Positions 1 through 9,404 of a stretch of DNA of 64,000 nucleotides are shown piece by piece. Positions within the stretch are counted from its first letter, which is position 1; every line of letters starts with the position of its first letter. Position numbers and translations under genes: made by a program. The notes below the pieces were generated by a model, which was given only the letters and a program-made list of their open reading frames with translations, ran no database searches and had not been told where the DNA came from. The stretch spans positions 540,338 through 604,337 of the forward strand of contig MNCI01027262.1 in assembly GCA_015680685.1 (NCBI GenBank), written 5' to 3'. Origin of the DNA: Gnetum montanum. Taxonomy: Eukaryota; Streptophyta; Gnetopsida; Gnetales; Gnetaceae.

Positions 1-65
1 ACCACAAATGGGTGTTGAGTCTACGCTAATGCATATGGGGGTGTAGTAGGCTTACGAGACTACCT

Positions 66-402
66 TAAGATAAGCAAGCTAACAAGAAGGCTTTGTGTCT
101 TGCAGGATCCCCTAAGGATCATTGGAGCGACCAGTCTATACTGCACAAGATGGGGTACAAAATGCATGCAGGACAACCATAATACAGGCAAGCTAACTAG
201 CGATCGAAAAGGCTTTTCTTCTTGCAGGATCCCCGAGGGACCATCGAACTGATTGGTCTGTACCACACGAGATGTGGTACAGGATGCATGCAAGACAACC
301 GTAAAAGAGCTATTTAGCCAGCGATCGGAGGCCTTATGTTCTATAGGGCTCCTAAGGAGCCGTTGAGGTGACCGATTTGCACTGCACAAAGTGCAAACAA
401 CC
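66..402. repeat. Three degenerate tandem copies of a ~115-bp unit
   Basis: Three consecutive blocks (about 66-179, 180-301, 302-402) share the same order of words: a CAAGCTAAC-like start, a GATCG or AAGGCTT stretch, a GCAGGATCC/GGGCTCC segment, then a GCACAA..GTGC segment and GCAAGACAACC. Bases 1-60 resemble 398-450, so the repeated block may be larger than the core. The block lies just inside the primer-binding site at 450-466, so it sits in the leader of a minus-strand retrotransposon. One unit resembles, in reverse complement, the leader of element B near 40240-40300, which supports one family. Confidence 0.7.
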
Positions 403-449
403 ACAAGAGGGTGTCACGTCTACGCTTACATGTATCAGGGTACAAAAGG

Positions 450-466
450 CCCTCCTTCTACCACCA
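450..466 (-). other. Retrotransposon primer-binding site (PBS1)
   Basis: On the minus strand this reads TGGTGGTAGAAGGAGGG, one base different from the 17-mers at 2736-2752 and 40101-40117. In each case it lies a few bases past an LTR end, which is where reverse transcription is primed by a host tRNA. I cannot name the tRNA from the sequence. Confidence 0.6.
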
Positions 467-473
467 GAAAACT

Positions 474-2095
474 ATAGCGACCGAAAATTTTGACAGCTGG
501 AAAACAGCAAGGGGTCGACGGGCACGATAGTTTTGACCCCATACCTGCGGGAGGGCTGTGTTGGGTGTGTGCGGATACGAGGCACCCTAAATGGTCTGGT
601 CGATCAAGCAGGGACTTATGTCAACATCAATATAGCCTTTTGCAACATGTACCTTTGAGATGGAATGGAAATGCAAAATGGAAATGCAAAATGATGCTTG
701 AAAGGAAATAAAGTAGAAAATGCGACAAAAATGTGAAGTAATGCTTGAAAGTGAATAAAATAGAAAAGGTAATGCAAACGGGATAGCAAGCAATAAATAA
801 AGTAAAGGGTAGTTAGAAACATGCACCACTCCGAAGCTACAGACTTGCTCTGTTAAGATGGATACAATCAGTTGCACAGCGTGATGAAGTGCACAGATCC
901 CAAGAGTAACCAAGATGTGCAAAGCAAAACAGACTACACTAGGGCTCGAACTTAGGTGTTGATAATGCAGAAATTCTACCAAGGTAGTAGAAGAAAGGTG
1001 GAATAGAGTGTCAGCTGAAAATGCTAACTATTTGTAGTATCAAAGAAAGAGCTCACAATGCTTGATGTTACAATGCCAAAGAGGAGAGAAGTTTTTAGGA
1101 TTCAAAAAGTTCTCACCCCTTGAATGTTGTTATTTTAAAATATGTGAACCCTTTTTTTATTTTGAATGCTATTTTCTAGGGTATTTATAGGACTAGAGGG
1201 CACACATTCACTTGTCGGTGCCACTCATGCCATGTATGACCGTTGTAATGTGAGCTTGTCATGCAATAACTGCAAGCTTGCCATGCTGTAATTCCACCGT
1301 CATTGTCTAGAGACGTGCACCAACAGTCCAATTAGGTGGAGTGCATTGATCTCACATAACTACCTGCATGCCTTGCTGTGCTTTGTAGCGTAACATGCTT
1401 GGCATGGCACAGTACCTTGTTGTGCGTTATGCTATATGTTGTATGCTTGCTATGCTATGCTACGCTACATAGTGTAGCAAGTGGCCTTAGTCATGAAAGT
1501 TTTTCCAATTTGCAAACTCCATCTTCTACGATGCAAGTCTTGCAAAATTTGTTGATTCTACCCTTTGAGCTGCCTTCTATCCCTTCTGTAGGATTTCTAC
1601 ACCTCACTATGCCATGTAGCTCAGTGTAGCGTAGTAGCAGACATGGTTCTCCGCTTCTTGACGTAAAGGGACATCATTGCAAAACTTGAAATTAGGCGAG
1701 GGGAATGGTGGTGAAGCCGTTGCCATGCTACACTACATGGTGTAGCATAGCGTGGCACTTCATTTTGGCATCTTCTTTTTGAATCTTGCTACGCTATGAG
1801 GCGTAGCGTAGCATAGAAGACTTCATCACTTAGAAAACTTGTGGAACTATTTTTTGTGCATCTAGAGTGCTGTTGCCAATTCTGTACACCATTTCTGAGT
1901 AGGCTATCGGTTGGTCAGGCTACTTTGGTGGACAGGCAGGATGACATAGAACCTATCCATGCTCAATGTAGAAAATTTTCCAAACTGGCCAACCTGAACT
2001 CAGAACGTTCTCCTCCTGATGAACTGTCGTAGTGCTGAGCGAACTGTAAGAGCATGGCAAAGTAAGGATGACCCCGCAATTTTTAGGGTGTTTCA
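474..2095 (-). mobile_element. LTR of a Tat-like Gypsy element, minus strand (LTR1)
   Basis: Read on the minus strand, the LTR starts at 2095 with TGAAACACCCTAAAAATTG, nearly the same as the start of element B's LTR (38909). It ends just before PBS1. A TATA box (TATAAATA on the minus strand) lies at 1182-1189 within CCTATAAATACCCT, as in element B. The U3 part (about 1450-1820) is full of CTACGCTA/TAGCGTAG palindromic words, also a mark of element B. The length of ~1.6 kb exceeds the ~1.2 kb of B, mainly in U3. The small ORFs inside are random. Boundaries are good to a few bases. Confidence 0.65.
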
Positions 2096-2302
2096 AGGTC
2101 TTTGCCTTATAGCTTGAGTAACTAGCTCATAGGGCCTTAAGGGTTTATTCTTTCAATAATAGTTATGGGTTTCGTAGCAGTCATAGGGTTTGAGGTTTCA
2201 GCCCCAAAGTCAGAGATCGACAGTGACACTAGGTTAATCTAAGAGGATTCCATAGTGAGTGTAAGTAAACTAGGCTGGATGAGTTGAGCGTGAGCAACTG
2301 TA

Positions 2303-2440
2303 GTGTGAGTTAATTGCAGTGTAACTAAGTAATAGTGTTAGTAGCTAGAGCATGAGTTAACTGTAGCATGACTAAGTAATAGCCTAAGTAGCTACAATAG
2401 GAGTTAACTACAGCGTGATTGAGTAATAGTGTGAGTTGCC
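2303..2440. repeat. Tandem repeat of ~47 bp, about three copies
   Basis: Units have the pattern CTGTAGYRTGA..AAGTAATAG..TAAGTAGCTA..GAGTTAA, with drift between copies. The repeat lies in the short stretch between LTR1 and PBS2, which would be leader of a minus-strand element. No coding potential is visible. Confidence 0.65.
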
Positions 2441-2735
2441 AGACAGCGTGAGTAGGTTGACAGTGTAAGGTATCCAGGGGATAGAGTGAGTAAGTCAACC
2501 TAAACTTGCATAAGCTAGCATGACACATTGGGCAAGTGGTGAAAGAAGCTCAATCTAAATGGTCGACAGTGGTGGTGAAACATTCCTCGGTAAACTATCA
2601 ACAAAACATCTTGTTTAAAAATCATGTGTACATTGTTTTGGGTTCTGATGGTGGATTTGCAGAGTTTAAAGTACTCACTATAATAGTTTCGTAGACTTGC
2701 AAACTCGATTAACGTAAGAATTTTTTTGCAGGAGG

Positions 2736-2752
2736 CCCTCCTTCTAGCACCA
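2736..2752 (-). other. Retrotransposon primer-binding site (PBS2)
   Basis: The minus strand reads TGGTGCTAGAAGGAGGG, identical over 17 bases to the site of element B at 40101-40117. It lies about 5 bases from the LTR that extends upward from ~2757. The exact match between copies whose LTRs have diverged argues for function. Confidence 0.65.
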
Positions 2753-2756
2753 ATTT

Positions 2757-4408
2757 ACTATACTGACCTAAATCTTCGGTGTAAGTCTAGAAGGGAAAAA
2801 CAAACACTGAAAGATCATCAGACAGACATAACTAACCCTACCATCGCCCGAGGGTAGGCTAGAAAAGAAAATGAAGGTAGGGTGCCTTGGATGATCTACA
2901 TGCAAATCAACCAAGGACTTCCCCAAACGTAAACTATGGCCTGCACTGGGGTTATTGTAGCTGATGTTTGAAACATAAATAGTGTGCACGAAATGTAAAA
3001 AAAATTGTATGCAGAACTGATATTATAAAAAATAACATAAATTGAACATAAAATAGAGCAAAAAATATAATGGTTGAAAAAATTAACTATATTTTATTGC
3101 TTAGAAAAGATGTGCACCGGTCAAAGCATAGTTGCACATGTAGATGGCAAGTCAAGTGCCAAGCCCTGGGGTGATGTGTTTCAGAAGTGCTTGGATACTA
3201 GGAGTCAAGTGTGCTTGAGCGCCCAAGGATTACTAGTCTAAGAGCCTAAGCCATCAACCTTCAAAATTTCCAACCCCATTTATGTGAATTAATAGGGTAT
3301 TTATAGGGTTTGGCTAGGTTCGAGCATGGAATTCATGGATGGAATCAACGGATAAGATTTGAGAGGAAAACAAATCAAGTGACACATGTCCGATGGATAG
3401 CTATGTGTGTGGGAAAGCTATGTTTTTGACTAGGTGCATTGTATCTTATAGCGTGCGTCAGCTTGCTCAAGCTAGATTACACTCATGGAAGCACATACAA
3501 TTCAGAGCGTAAGAGCTTCACAAGCTCATAAATTATGAAAATTTACAATGAAATGATAATGTACAACAAGAGAAATTGACTTCAGCTCACTTGAAACTTC
3601 TTAATCTCTAAATTGACCATTGTAAAATGTTGATCTGGGTGATTTTGTGGTAGTTGGAGGCATCTTTGTTTGATTAGGAATTCCAGCATGAGTTGATTGT
3701 GCCTTAGCATGTCCTTAGTGTGCTCACGCTGCACTCATGTTGCCAGCGTGACCTTAGAGTGACTTCAGTGTGAATGAGCCAGAATTGACATATTTTCCAC
3801 CAAATTTTCATTTTGAAGCCTATTTCTTGAGTGAAACTACTGTCTAACTATGTAGTTGACCTTAGGAATGATCTAAATATCAAAAATTGAGCTTGATGTA
3901 TCCTGTTTTGGACCATTTTGGGTAGCTCACACTGCCAACATGAGTGCAGCATGACCACCGTGTGAGCTACAAAAAATTTCAATGTTGAACTGAAATCTGG
4001 AATTCTGGAGGTTGGAACTTGAATTTTGTCAATGATGAACATTGGGAATTAGATCATTTTGACTCATTTTTGGGCTCTGAAAGTTTCTCACACTGCACTC
4101 ACACTGCCTACATGACCTCAGCATGAGTGACAGTGTGAGTGAGGAAATTTGCACCTTTTGATGTTGAAATTTGAATCCCTAAATGCTGAGGCTTGGCGTT
4201 GACATCAGTGGCCCTTGAGGATGGCTTGCACCTTCAAATTGGGCCATCTTTAACTTGATTTTGAAGCTGTTAGAGTTACTCACGCTGAGGGCAGGCTAGC
4301 TTGACAGCATGAGCAAGCTGGTTGTGAGTTCCATGCTTTGTTAAATTTCATCTCTGAATGCTCAAAAGAGCTTGAGTCGTTTGCTAGGCCAAAATTAGTG
4401 GTGTTTCA
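2757..4408 (-). mobile_element. LTR of a Tat-like Gypsy element, minus strand (LTR2)
   Basis: On the minus strand the LTR begins at 4408 with TGAAACACCACTAATTTTGG, matching the LTR starts of element B and LTR1. It ends beside PBS2. A TATA box (TATAAATA on the minus strand) is at 3298-3305. The part upstream of the TATA box is enlarged by tandem units of about 185 bp (separate entry). LTR1 and LTR2 share their ends, TATA and PBS, but not their U3 bodies. Only ~640 bp separate PBS2 from the start of LTR1, so this is not an intact element. Confidence 0.6.
3650..4340. repeat. Tandem array, period ~185 bp, with inverted-repeat cores
   Basis: Four cores of the form CTCACACTGC .. CAGTGTGAG begin near 3722, 3925, 4087 and 4278, spaced about 203, 162 and 191 bp. 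Each core contains CATGAGTG/CACTCATG-like words in both orientations, so it could fold into a hairpin. The spacers share words such as TTGAAATTT and GAATTTTGTC but are diverged. The array makes up most of the U3 part of LTR2. Confidence 0.6.
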
Positions 4409-4439
4409 AATACTAATAAAATTAAAGGGAAACTTTTAT

Positions 4440-5025
4440 AGCACAGTAATTAGGCTTACTATCTTATATGGTGTTGAATGTTGGGCAATACAAAGAAGGC
4501 ATGACTAACAGATTAGTATGATAGAAATGTGAATGCTTCAATGAATGTTGAGTGTTACTAGAAGAAATAAACTACATAATACAAACATCAAAGGAAGACT
4601 TGGAATTAATTCTATTTCAAATAAGCTACAAGAATGGAGGTTTTGGAATCCAAAATAAGTGAAACATAGGTACACCCCAAGATATATAATCTAATTAGAA
4701 CTTTATATAACTTAGCATTACCTACCAAAATCAAATTCATAACCTAGAGCTTCCAAATTAAATGTCTTTACCACTAGGTCAACACCTCATTATTTAGACA
4801 TGTGCAAAGAAGATTAGTTAATGGACCTATAAGAAAAAGTTGTTGCATCCCTATTTTAGGAAACCACTAAAATAAAGACCGAAAAAGACATGGAAAAAAA
4901 TTTGAAGATAATTTTAAAAAACTACAAATAAAAAAGGATCTAGCTCTTCATAGAAGTGAATGAAGAAAAAGAGCTCATGTAGTCGACCCCATTTTTTGAA
5001 ATGAGGATAGGATGATGATGAATTT
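4440..5025 (+). mobile_element. LINE remnant, 3' end of ORF2
   Basis: Broken translations show the typical C-terminal stretch of a non-LTR retrotransposon: YGVECWAIQRRHD, then an MxEMxML-like segment and NKLQEW, later a basic region and a final WRKRAHV*DP-like stretch near 4970-5000. The segment is followed by GATGATGATGAATT. A second copy of the same tail lies at 17690-18035, which helps define its limits. A SINE-like insert interrupts the copy at about 4650-4795. It is a pseudogene fragment without an intact frame. Confidence 0.65.
4650..4795 (-). mobile_element. Probable tRNA-derived SINE inserted in the LINE tail
   Basis: Compared with the LINE tail at 17690-18035, this copy has about 145 extra bases. 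On the minus strand the insert begins GGTGTTGACCTAGTGGTAAAG, with a CTAGTGGTAAAGACA segment like a tRNA A box. About 30 bases on comes GCTCTAGGTTATGAATTTG in the position of a B box (consensus GGTTCGANTCC, here decayed). It runs on into a non-tRNA part ending GGGTGTACCTATG. I cannot define a clean target duplication. Confidence 0.45.
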
Positions 5026-6157
5026 AGTTTTTTTTTTAATTTCATTACTTTGTTTAGAGAGAGAAGTATGAGGGGTATATGACATTAGGTATTATTTTTA
5101 TTAATTTAATTATCTTATTTTATGTTCTTCATAAAAGATAAAAGGACCATTATGCTATACCTCTAGTTTATTAGAAAGTGTATTGCTTTGATTTAAAATA
5201 TTATATACATCTATAAAAAAATAAATCTATGCAATCTCTCTTATTAAAAATAAATATCATAACCATTACATTTATATTATTTTGAGAGAAAAAAATAGAG
5301 AAATTTATTAAATATTTTTAGATATTAGTGCAAGTCTATTGAAGAATCTATTACTCTACTTGAAAAGATGTGTTGAGAGTGTAGTAAGCTTTAAAATATT
5401 AGATATACCATTAAAATAATAAAGATACTTCAAATTTATCATCAAAATCTCTATTGCTAAGATATCCACATGATATATTGTTATTAAAAGAGTATCATGA
5501 TTATTCAAAATGCAGTAGATGTTAAGAAAATAGGCTACATATGTGAAGACATGAAAAATTCTTTCTCATTGCAAGAGGTCGGTAGATTCTATTAAGTGTT
5601 TTAAGATTAAATTTTTTGTTTAATCTCTTACGCATGAAAGAAAGTTTTAAGGGAGCTCATTCTTTAGAATTTCTTTGAGAACGTTTAGTGAAAGAGGTAG
5701 GTTCAAGTTCCTTTTTTGCTTAGTGCTAGTTCAAATTTCTTTAAGTTGAAGTTGATCTTAAAAGTATTTCTGAAAAGTCTTTCTGATGGTAGTACGAAGA
5801 AATTCTAAGCTTCTGGTAATCTCATCTCTTTGAATTATTTGAGCATGTGTTTCTTAAAATCTTATTTTTTGCATGTGAAGCTCATTTAGATGTAGGCTCT
5901 TTATGTGCTTAACAAGCCCATGAGTGAAAGTTGACTTTGCATGTAAATGAGGCATTTAGAGGCAAATAGCTCATCTAAATTATTTGGTTCTAATTCACTT
6001 TAGCTATGCATTGTAACTTATTGAGCATAGTGCTCCATTGGATCTCATAGTGGAAAGTTTTAATCTAGCTCAATTAGCATGCAACATTTAGATGAGATCT
6101 TTAAATGCATAAATCCTATCTAAATAATTTTAGAAATGTTATTAAGAAGATTTATAG
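5026..6157. other. AT-rich stretch without recognised gene
   Basis: Six-frame reading shows only short frames with many stops. Part of it (from ~6157 downward, read on the minus strand) would be the leader and gag of the Copia-like element whose LTR end is at 6158-6215, but I could not recognise a gag motif. Confidence 0.5.
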
Positions 6158-6215
6158 GGCTTCAATACCAATATGTTAAAGATCTACATCCTTAGGAAGA
6201 AGAAAACTCATACAT
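6158..6215 (-). mobile_element. End of a Copia-like LTR with degenerate initiator-Met PBS
   Basis: On the minus strand, GGATGTAGATCTTTAACA is followed by TATTGGTATTGAAGCC. The second part matches the initiator-tRNA-Met site TGGTATCAGAGCC at 10 of 13 positions (6158-6170). An LTR end in AACA just before this site is common in plant Copia elements. The pararetrovirus coding frame stops right next to it at 6216, so the viral sequence probably joins within this LTR. The assignment rests on a short stretch. Confidence 0.4.
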
Positions 6216-7220
6216 TTATATATTTTCCCAAGACTTAGATGATAGATCCTTCATCATTTTTTGTGTTTGCTCCATATAACACATCTCTCTATTACAGTCA
6301 AATATAAATTGTCGAATTTGACCGAATGACATCTCTCCTAAGATTAAATTTTGTTTTTTAATCTCAGCTAAATATTGATTGCAGAAAGGTTGTGGAAGAG
6401 AACCTATTAAATGTTCTTTAGCGGCAACCTCATGAGTTAATTTACCTTGGTAATACCAAGCTTCCATTTCGTTAAGGTAGGATTGTACATCTTGTATTTT
6501 ACTTAACCTAGCCTTAAAGAAACTATTTCTATATATTGTTTCTAGATTAGTCTTTACACCTAGAAATTCCTTTATAATAGCATTTAAAAATACTACTATT
6601 GGTGACATGGTTAATTTATATTCTATTGCAGGAGGTATATGGGTCCACCATCGCTTCAAAATGCCTCTAAAATTGTAAGTAGCATTTACGATAGCTAAAT
6701 GGGGTTGTTTCTCCTCTAAGAATATCTGTGTGTCTAAGAATGCCTGGATATGATCAATGACATCCTGACGTTCTTTCAATGTTTTGTTATCCATGGAGAA
6801 TGTTGGTTGATGTACCCCAGCTTTTCGCATTTGCGTCATTAACACTTCTATTGGTTTTACTGTGGCTGCATATCTTTCATATTGTCTTACTAAATCTTCC
6901 TCTTCTGTATCTAAGGATGCAAGTTTAGTGGAAGATGAAGACGAAGGTTGGTTATTCCTATTCATATGGATATGCATTTTTCCTAATCTTCGTTCTACTC
7001 TTTTTTGTTCTTCTTTCTCTTGCTCTAAACGTCTCTGTTTTCTACGTGCACGAGCCATATGAGAATGACCTTGTCCTGGAGGTGAGTAGGTCGAAGGGAC
7101 TTTAGTCGAAGATTCAGAAGTGGACTCTGTACTGGACATATAAGGTGCTGAAGGTTTTGGTGACTTTGGCATCCATACCTTTCCTAAATAATTTAAATCT
7201 TTTTTAAGGTCCGTTAACAT
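6216..7220 (-). CDS. Pararetrovirus coat protein, N-terminal and core part
   Basis: Reads 334 aa from the first ATG after the movement-protein stop. Residues 1-60 are rich in Ser and Pro. Residues 55-90 are strongly basic and charged, probably a coiled coil. The core from about 120 to 320 has the capsid pattern of retroelement gag/coat proteins: a Trp pair at 191-192 after YNFRG, then EFLG near 218, F..RLSKIQ, a long helix with EMEAWY, and the SLPQPF turn. The frame is open and in phase upstream to the TAG at 7272-7274, so this may belong to one polyprotein. It stops at 6216, where viral homology seems to end. The C-terminal basic tail and zinc knuckle expected next are found at the other end of the insertion (13178 downward). 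Confidence 0.75.
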   Translation of the reverse strand: MLTDLKKDLNYLGKVWMPKSPKPSAPYMSSTESTSESSTKVPSTYSPPGQGHSHMARARRKQRRLEQEKEEQKRVERRLGKMHIHMNRNNQPSSSSSTKLASLDTEEEDLVRQYERYAATVKPIEVLMTQMRKAGVHQPTFSMDNKTLKERQDVIDHIQAFLDTQIFLEEKQPHLAIVNATYNFRGILKRWWTHIPPAIEYKLTMSPIVVFLNAIIKEFLGVKTNLETIYRNSFFKARLSKIQDVQSYLNEMEAWYYQGKLTHEVAAKEHLIGSLPQPFCNQYLAEIKKQNLILGEMSFGQIRQFIFDCNREMCYMEQTQKMMKDLSSKSWENI

Positions 7221-7271
7221 TCTAACTTCTAATGCGTTAGTTTCTAATAATTCTCCTAATGCTGTATTACC

Positions 7272-8666
7272 CTAATTTTGTAAACAGATGACATCAGCTG
7301 GAGCTGAAGAGGATGCTTTGGTTTTCATATGATATACAGAATCTGTACCAGAAGCATTTTTCTGTGTTGAGGTATAGGATTGTCCACCTGTTGTGGCGGC
7401 TATACCAGAACCTAATTGTTGACTATCCCAAAACTTCTTTGGGTGTTCTTCCTCTTTCTTTTTCAGCTCTTCATCTAATTTTGGTTTCTTCGGTGTCTCC
7501 TGAGATGGATTCCCTTCTTCTTTCACTTCTACATTCATATGTAGATGTGTGGGTGTAACTAAAGCATTACATTCTTTACACTGATAATGGGAATCAGACT
7601 TCATTAAGACAGGATGATGACACGAAGGATCATCTCCTACAAAGGAGGATGTTTCATCAGAGGATGTCTCTTCTGCTATCTGTTTATCTTTGTTTTGTTT
7701 TTGTTTTTGTTCCTCTTGTAATCTATGGGCTCTACGCCGTATAGATATTTTCGTTAGTTGTCGTTGACGTTCATTGTTTGACACCTTATCCGCTAACGGG
7801 GAACACGTAGGAATCAACTGGTTACTACTAAACAAAGAAATAGCCTGTTTGGGAAGTTTCATGGGATCTGTATCTATAAATCTAGGAGGTTTTAATTTGA
7901 CTTGAGTACGTCTTTTTGCGTGCGTAGTTGATGGTTTTAGGTACTCAAAATAAGTAGAATACTCAGATGTTAGATCTGGGTATTGCGTATGAATGGGCAA
8001 ATTTTCCGTATTGATGGAAACACCATATTCTAGATTTGTAGTCCCAAACTGAGCTTTCTGTTCTCCAAAGGGTAATAACGTCTGAATACTTGTAGAGTTA
8101 AATAATTTAAAACATAACCTAGTTCCTATGGTAGCATAGATTGTTTGATCTACCATATCTACTGGAATATAGACAATTAACATTAAACTATCACAAATAT
8201 GAGGATCATGAAGGGATAATGTAAAATTTGGAAAAGTAACTATCAAGGCGTCGGTCTCTAACATTCCTTTTGCTTGCATAATTATTGCATCATGAAAACT
8301 GTTGAAACGTTTATCAATCAGAGCAATCCAGTAAGGATTCTGTAATCGATAGTTGAAGTGAGGGTGCAGATGTATTGATAGTTCTGCCAAATGAACATAA
8401 CTATATCCTTCCTTAATCCATTTGTTAATTTCTAATGGACTAAAAAATTTTAAAGCAACTGGTCTAAGACCAAATCCACATATCTCTAAATCACACTCAG
8501 ATAAATACATTTCTTTATATGATTCTAACCATTTTAAACTATGCTTTGAATAGATTTCAGAACGCTTCGGAACAGGTAAAGGATCTGTTCCATTTGAACT
8601 AGCACAAAACTGAGAAATACGTTGAATATAAGAGTTGGTACCTGTCATTCCTGGTTGTCCTACCAT
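7272..8666 (-). CDS. Pararetrovirus movement protein with C-terminal extension
   Basis: 464 aa. Residues about 60-200 fit the 30K movement-protein family: GFGLRP at 64-69, hydrophobic strands, and the conserved Asp region at ALID (Asp118). These proteins form tubules at plasmodesmata and carry virus between plant cells. After 220 the protein is basic and low in complexity, with a KQKQNKDKQ stretch. It contains a possible zinc site, Cys359-His360-His361 with CKEC at 373-376. The ATG at 8666 is the first usable one after an in-frame TAG upstream. It ends with TAG at 7272-7274, beyond which the same frame stays open into the coat protein. The 247-nt leader back to the primer-binding site fits pregenomic RNA as the messenger. 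Confidence 0.75.
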   Translation of the reverse strand: MVGQPGMTGTNSYIQRISQFCASSNGTDPLPVPKRSEIYSKHSLKWLESYKEMYLSECDLEICGFGLRPVALKFFSPLEINKWIKEGYSYVHLAELSIHLHPHFNYRLQNPYWIALIDKRFNSFHDAIIMQAKGMLETDALIVTFPNFTLSLHDPHICDSLMLIVYIPVDMVDQTIYATIGTRLCFKLFNSTSIQTLLPFGEQKAQFGTTNLEYGVSINTENLPIHTQYPDLTSEYSTYFEYLKPSTTHAKRRTQVKLKPPRFIDTDPMKLPKQAISLFSSNQLIPTCSPLADKVSNNERQRQLTKISIRRRAHRLQEEQKQKQNKDKQIAEETSSDETSSFVGDDPSCHHPVLMKSDSHYQCKECNALVTPTHLHMNVEVKEEGNPSQETPKKPKLDEELKKKEEEHPKKFWDSQQLGSGIAATTGGQSYTSTQKNASGTDSVYHMKTKASSSAPADVICLQN

Positions 8667-8912
8667 TATCGTTGAAGTAGGTGCTACCTCTCTGCGCGCC
8701 TTACAGCCTTCCTATCTCGAGGTCTTACTCCGCGTCTTACTTCGGCGTACGGCACTTCTGCAACGATTAGGTCCGTTGACGTCTGCTGCAGATTGGTACA
8801 CAAATCTCTCACCTCACACGGATTTCACAGTTCAGCAGTTCAAGCTCCACAAGAACAGATAATTTTCCTTTCCCGAAACCTTCCTAACCTATAAGCATGT
8901 TCTTAACAACGT

Positions 8913-8925
8913 GGCTCCGATACCA
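8913..8925 (-). other. Pararetrovirus primer-binding site for initiator tRNA-Met
   Basis: The minus strand reads TGGTATCGGAGCC, matching the caulimovirid consensus TGGTATCAGAGCC at 12 of 13 bases. It lies downstream of the promoter and upstream of the movement-protein start, as in the family. This is where minus-strand DNA synthesis begins and marks the map origin of the viral genome. Confidence 0.9.
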
Positions 8926-9058
8926 TTTCTTCCGCTCCACTTCGATGTGAGCATATGAACAACATATGACACGATCACGAGGATGGATTCAAACTAATAA
9001 GATACTAACACACACATGCATACAAATTTGATAGCATAATGTTACACAAACAAACATC

Positions 9059-9064
9059 TTTATT
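9059..9064 (-). terminator. Pararetrovirus poly(A) signal
   Basis: AATAAA on the minus strand, followed by GT-rich sequence (TGTTTGTTTGTGT). It lies about 170 bp downstream of the TATA box, so a pregenomic RNA would pass it once near its 5' end and use it on the second pass, giving a terminal repeat of about 150-170 nt. In this linear insertion the second pass does not exist. Confidence 0.7.
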
Positions 9065-9233
9065 GCACACTGTAACTTGAATACATACACATGTAAGGAA
9101 TGCTTCTAAGGAATGCTTCACAGCCCTGTTCTACAGGAATGCTTCTCAAGAGTAAGGCACTCATTGAGGATCTCTCTGTGAACTCGTGACTATGGATTTC
9201 TCTTAGGTTTTCTCTTACATGAGACTTACATCT

Positions 9234-9296
9234 CCTTTTATAGGAGTGCAGACCGACTTCAGACTGAAGGATAAGAACGAATCAAGCTGACTCAGC
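9234..9296 (-). promoter_or_regulatory. Pararetrovirus promoter: TATA box and bZIP-type palindrome
   Basis: On the minus strand TATAAAA occupies 9242-9236 within CCTATAAAAGG. About 45 bp upstream is a perfect 11-bp palindrome GCTGACTCAGC (9286-9296), a GCN4/AP-1-type site that plant bZIP factors can bind. Downstream at about 9097-9150 are three copies of GAAGCATTCCT. The transcription start is expected near 9205. In the integrated form the promoter would only drive the movement protein and the coat N-part. Confidence 0.7.
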
Positions 9297-9404
9297 GAGA
9301 TTCTTGACATGATACAACGCTTATCCTTTTGCCATTATGGTGCACACTTATACACATACTTTAGGTAGTGAGCATCTTTTTTACAGCTGGATGGTCGAGC
9401 ATCA

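Noticed and set aside
8635-8862. 75-aa plus-strand ORF over the viral leader
   Set aside because: Antisense to the movement-protein start and leader; no homology recognised.
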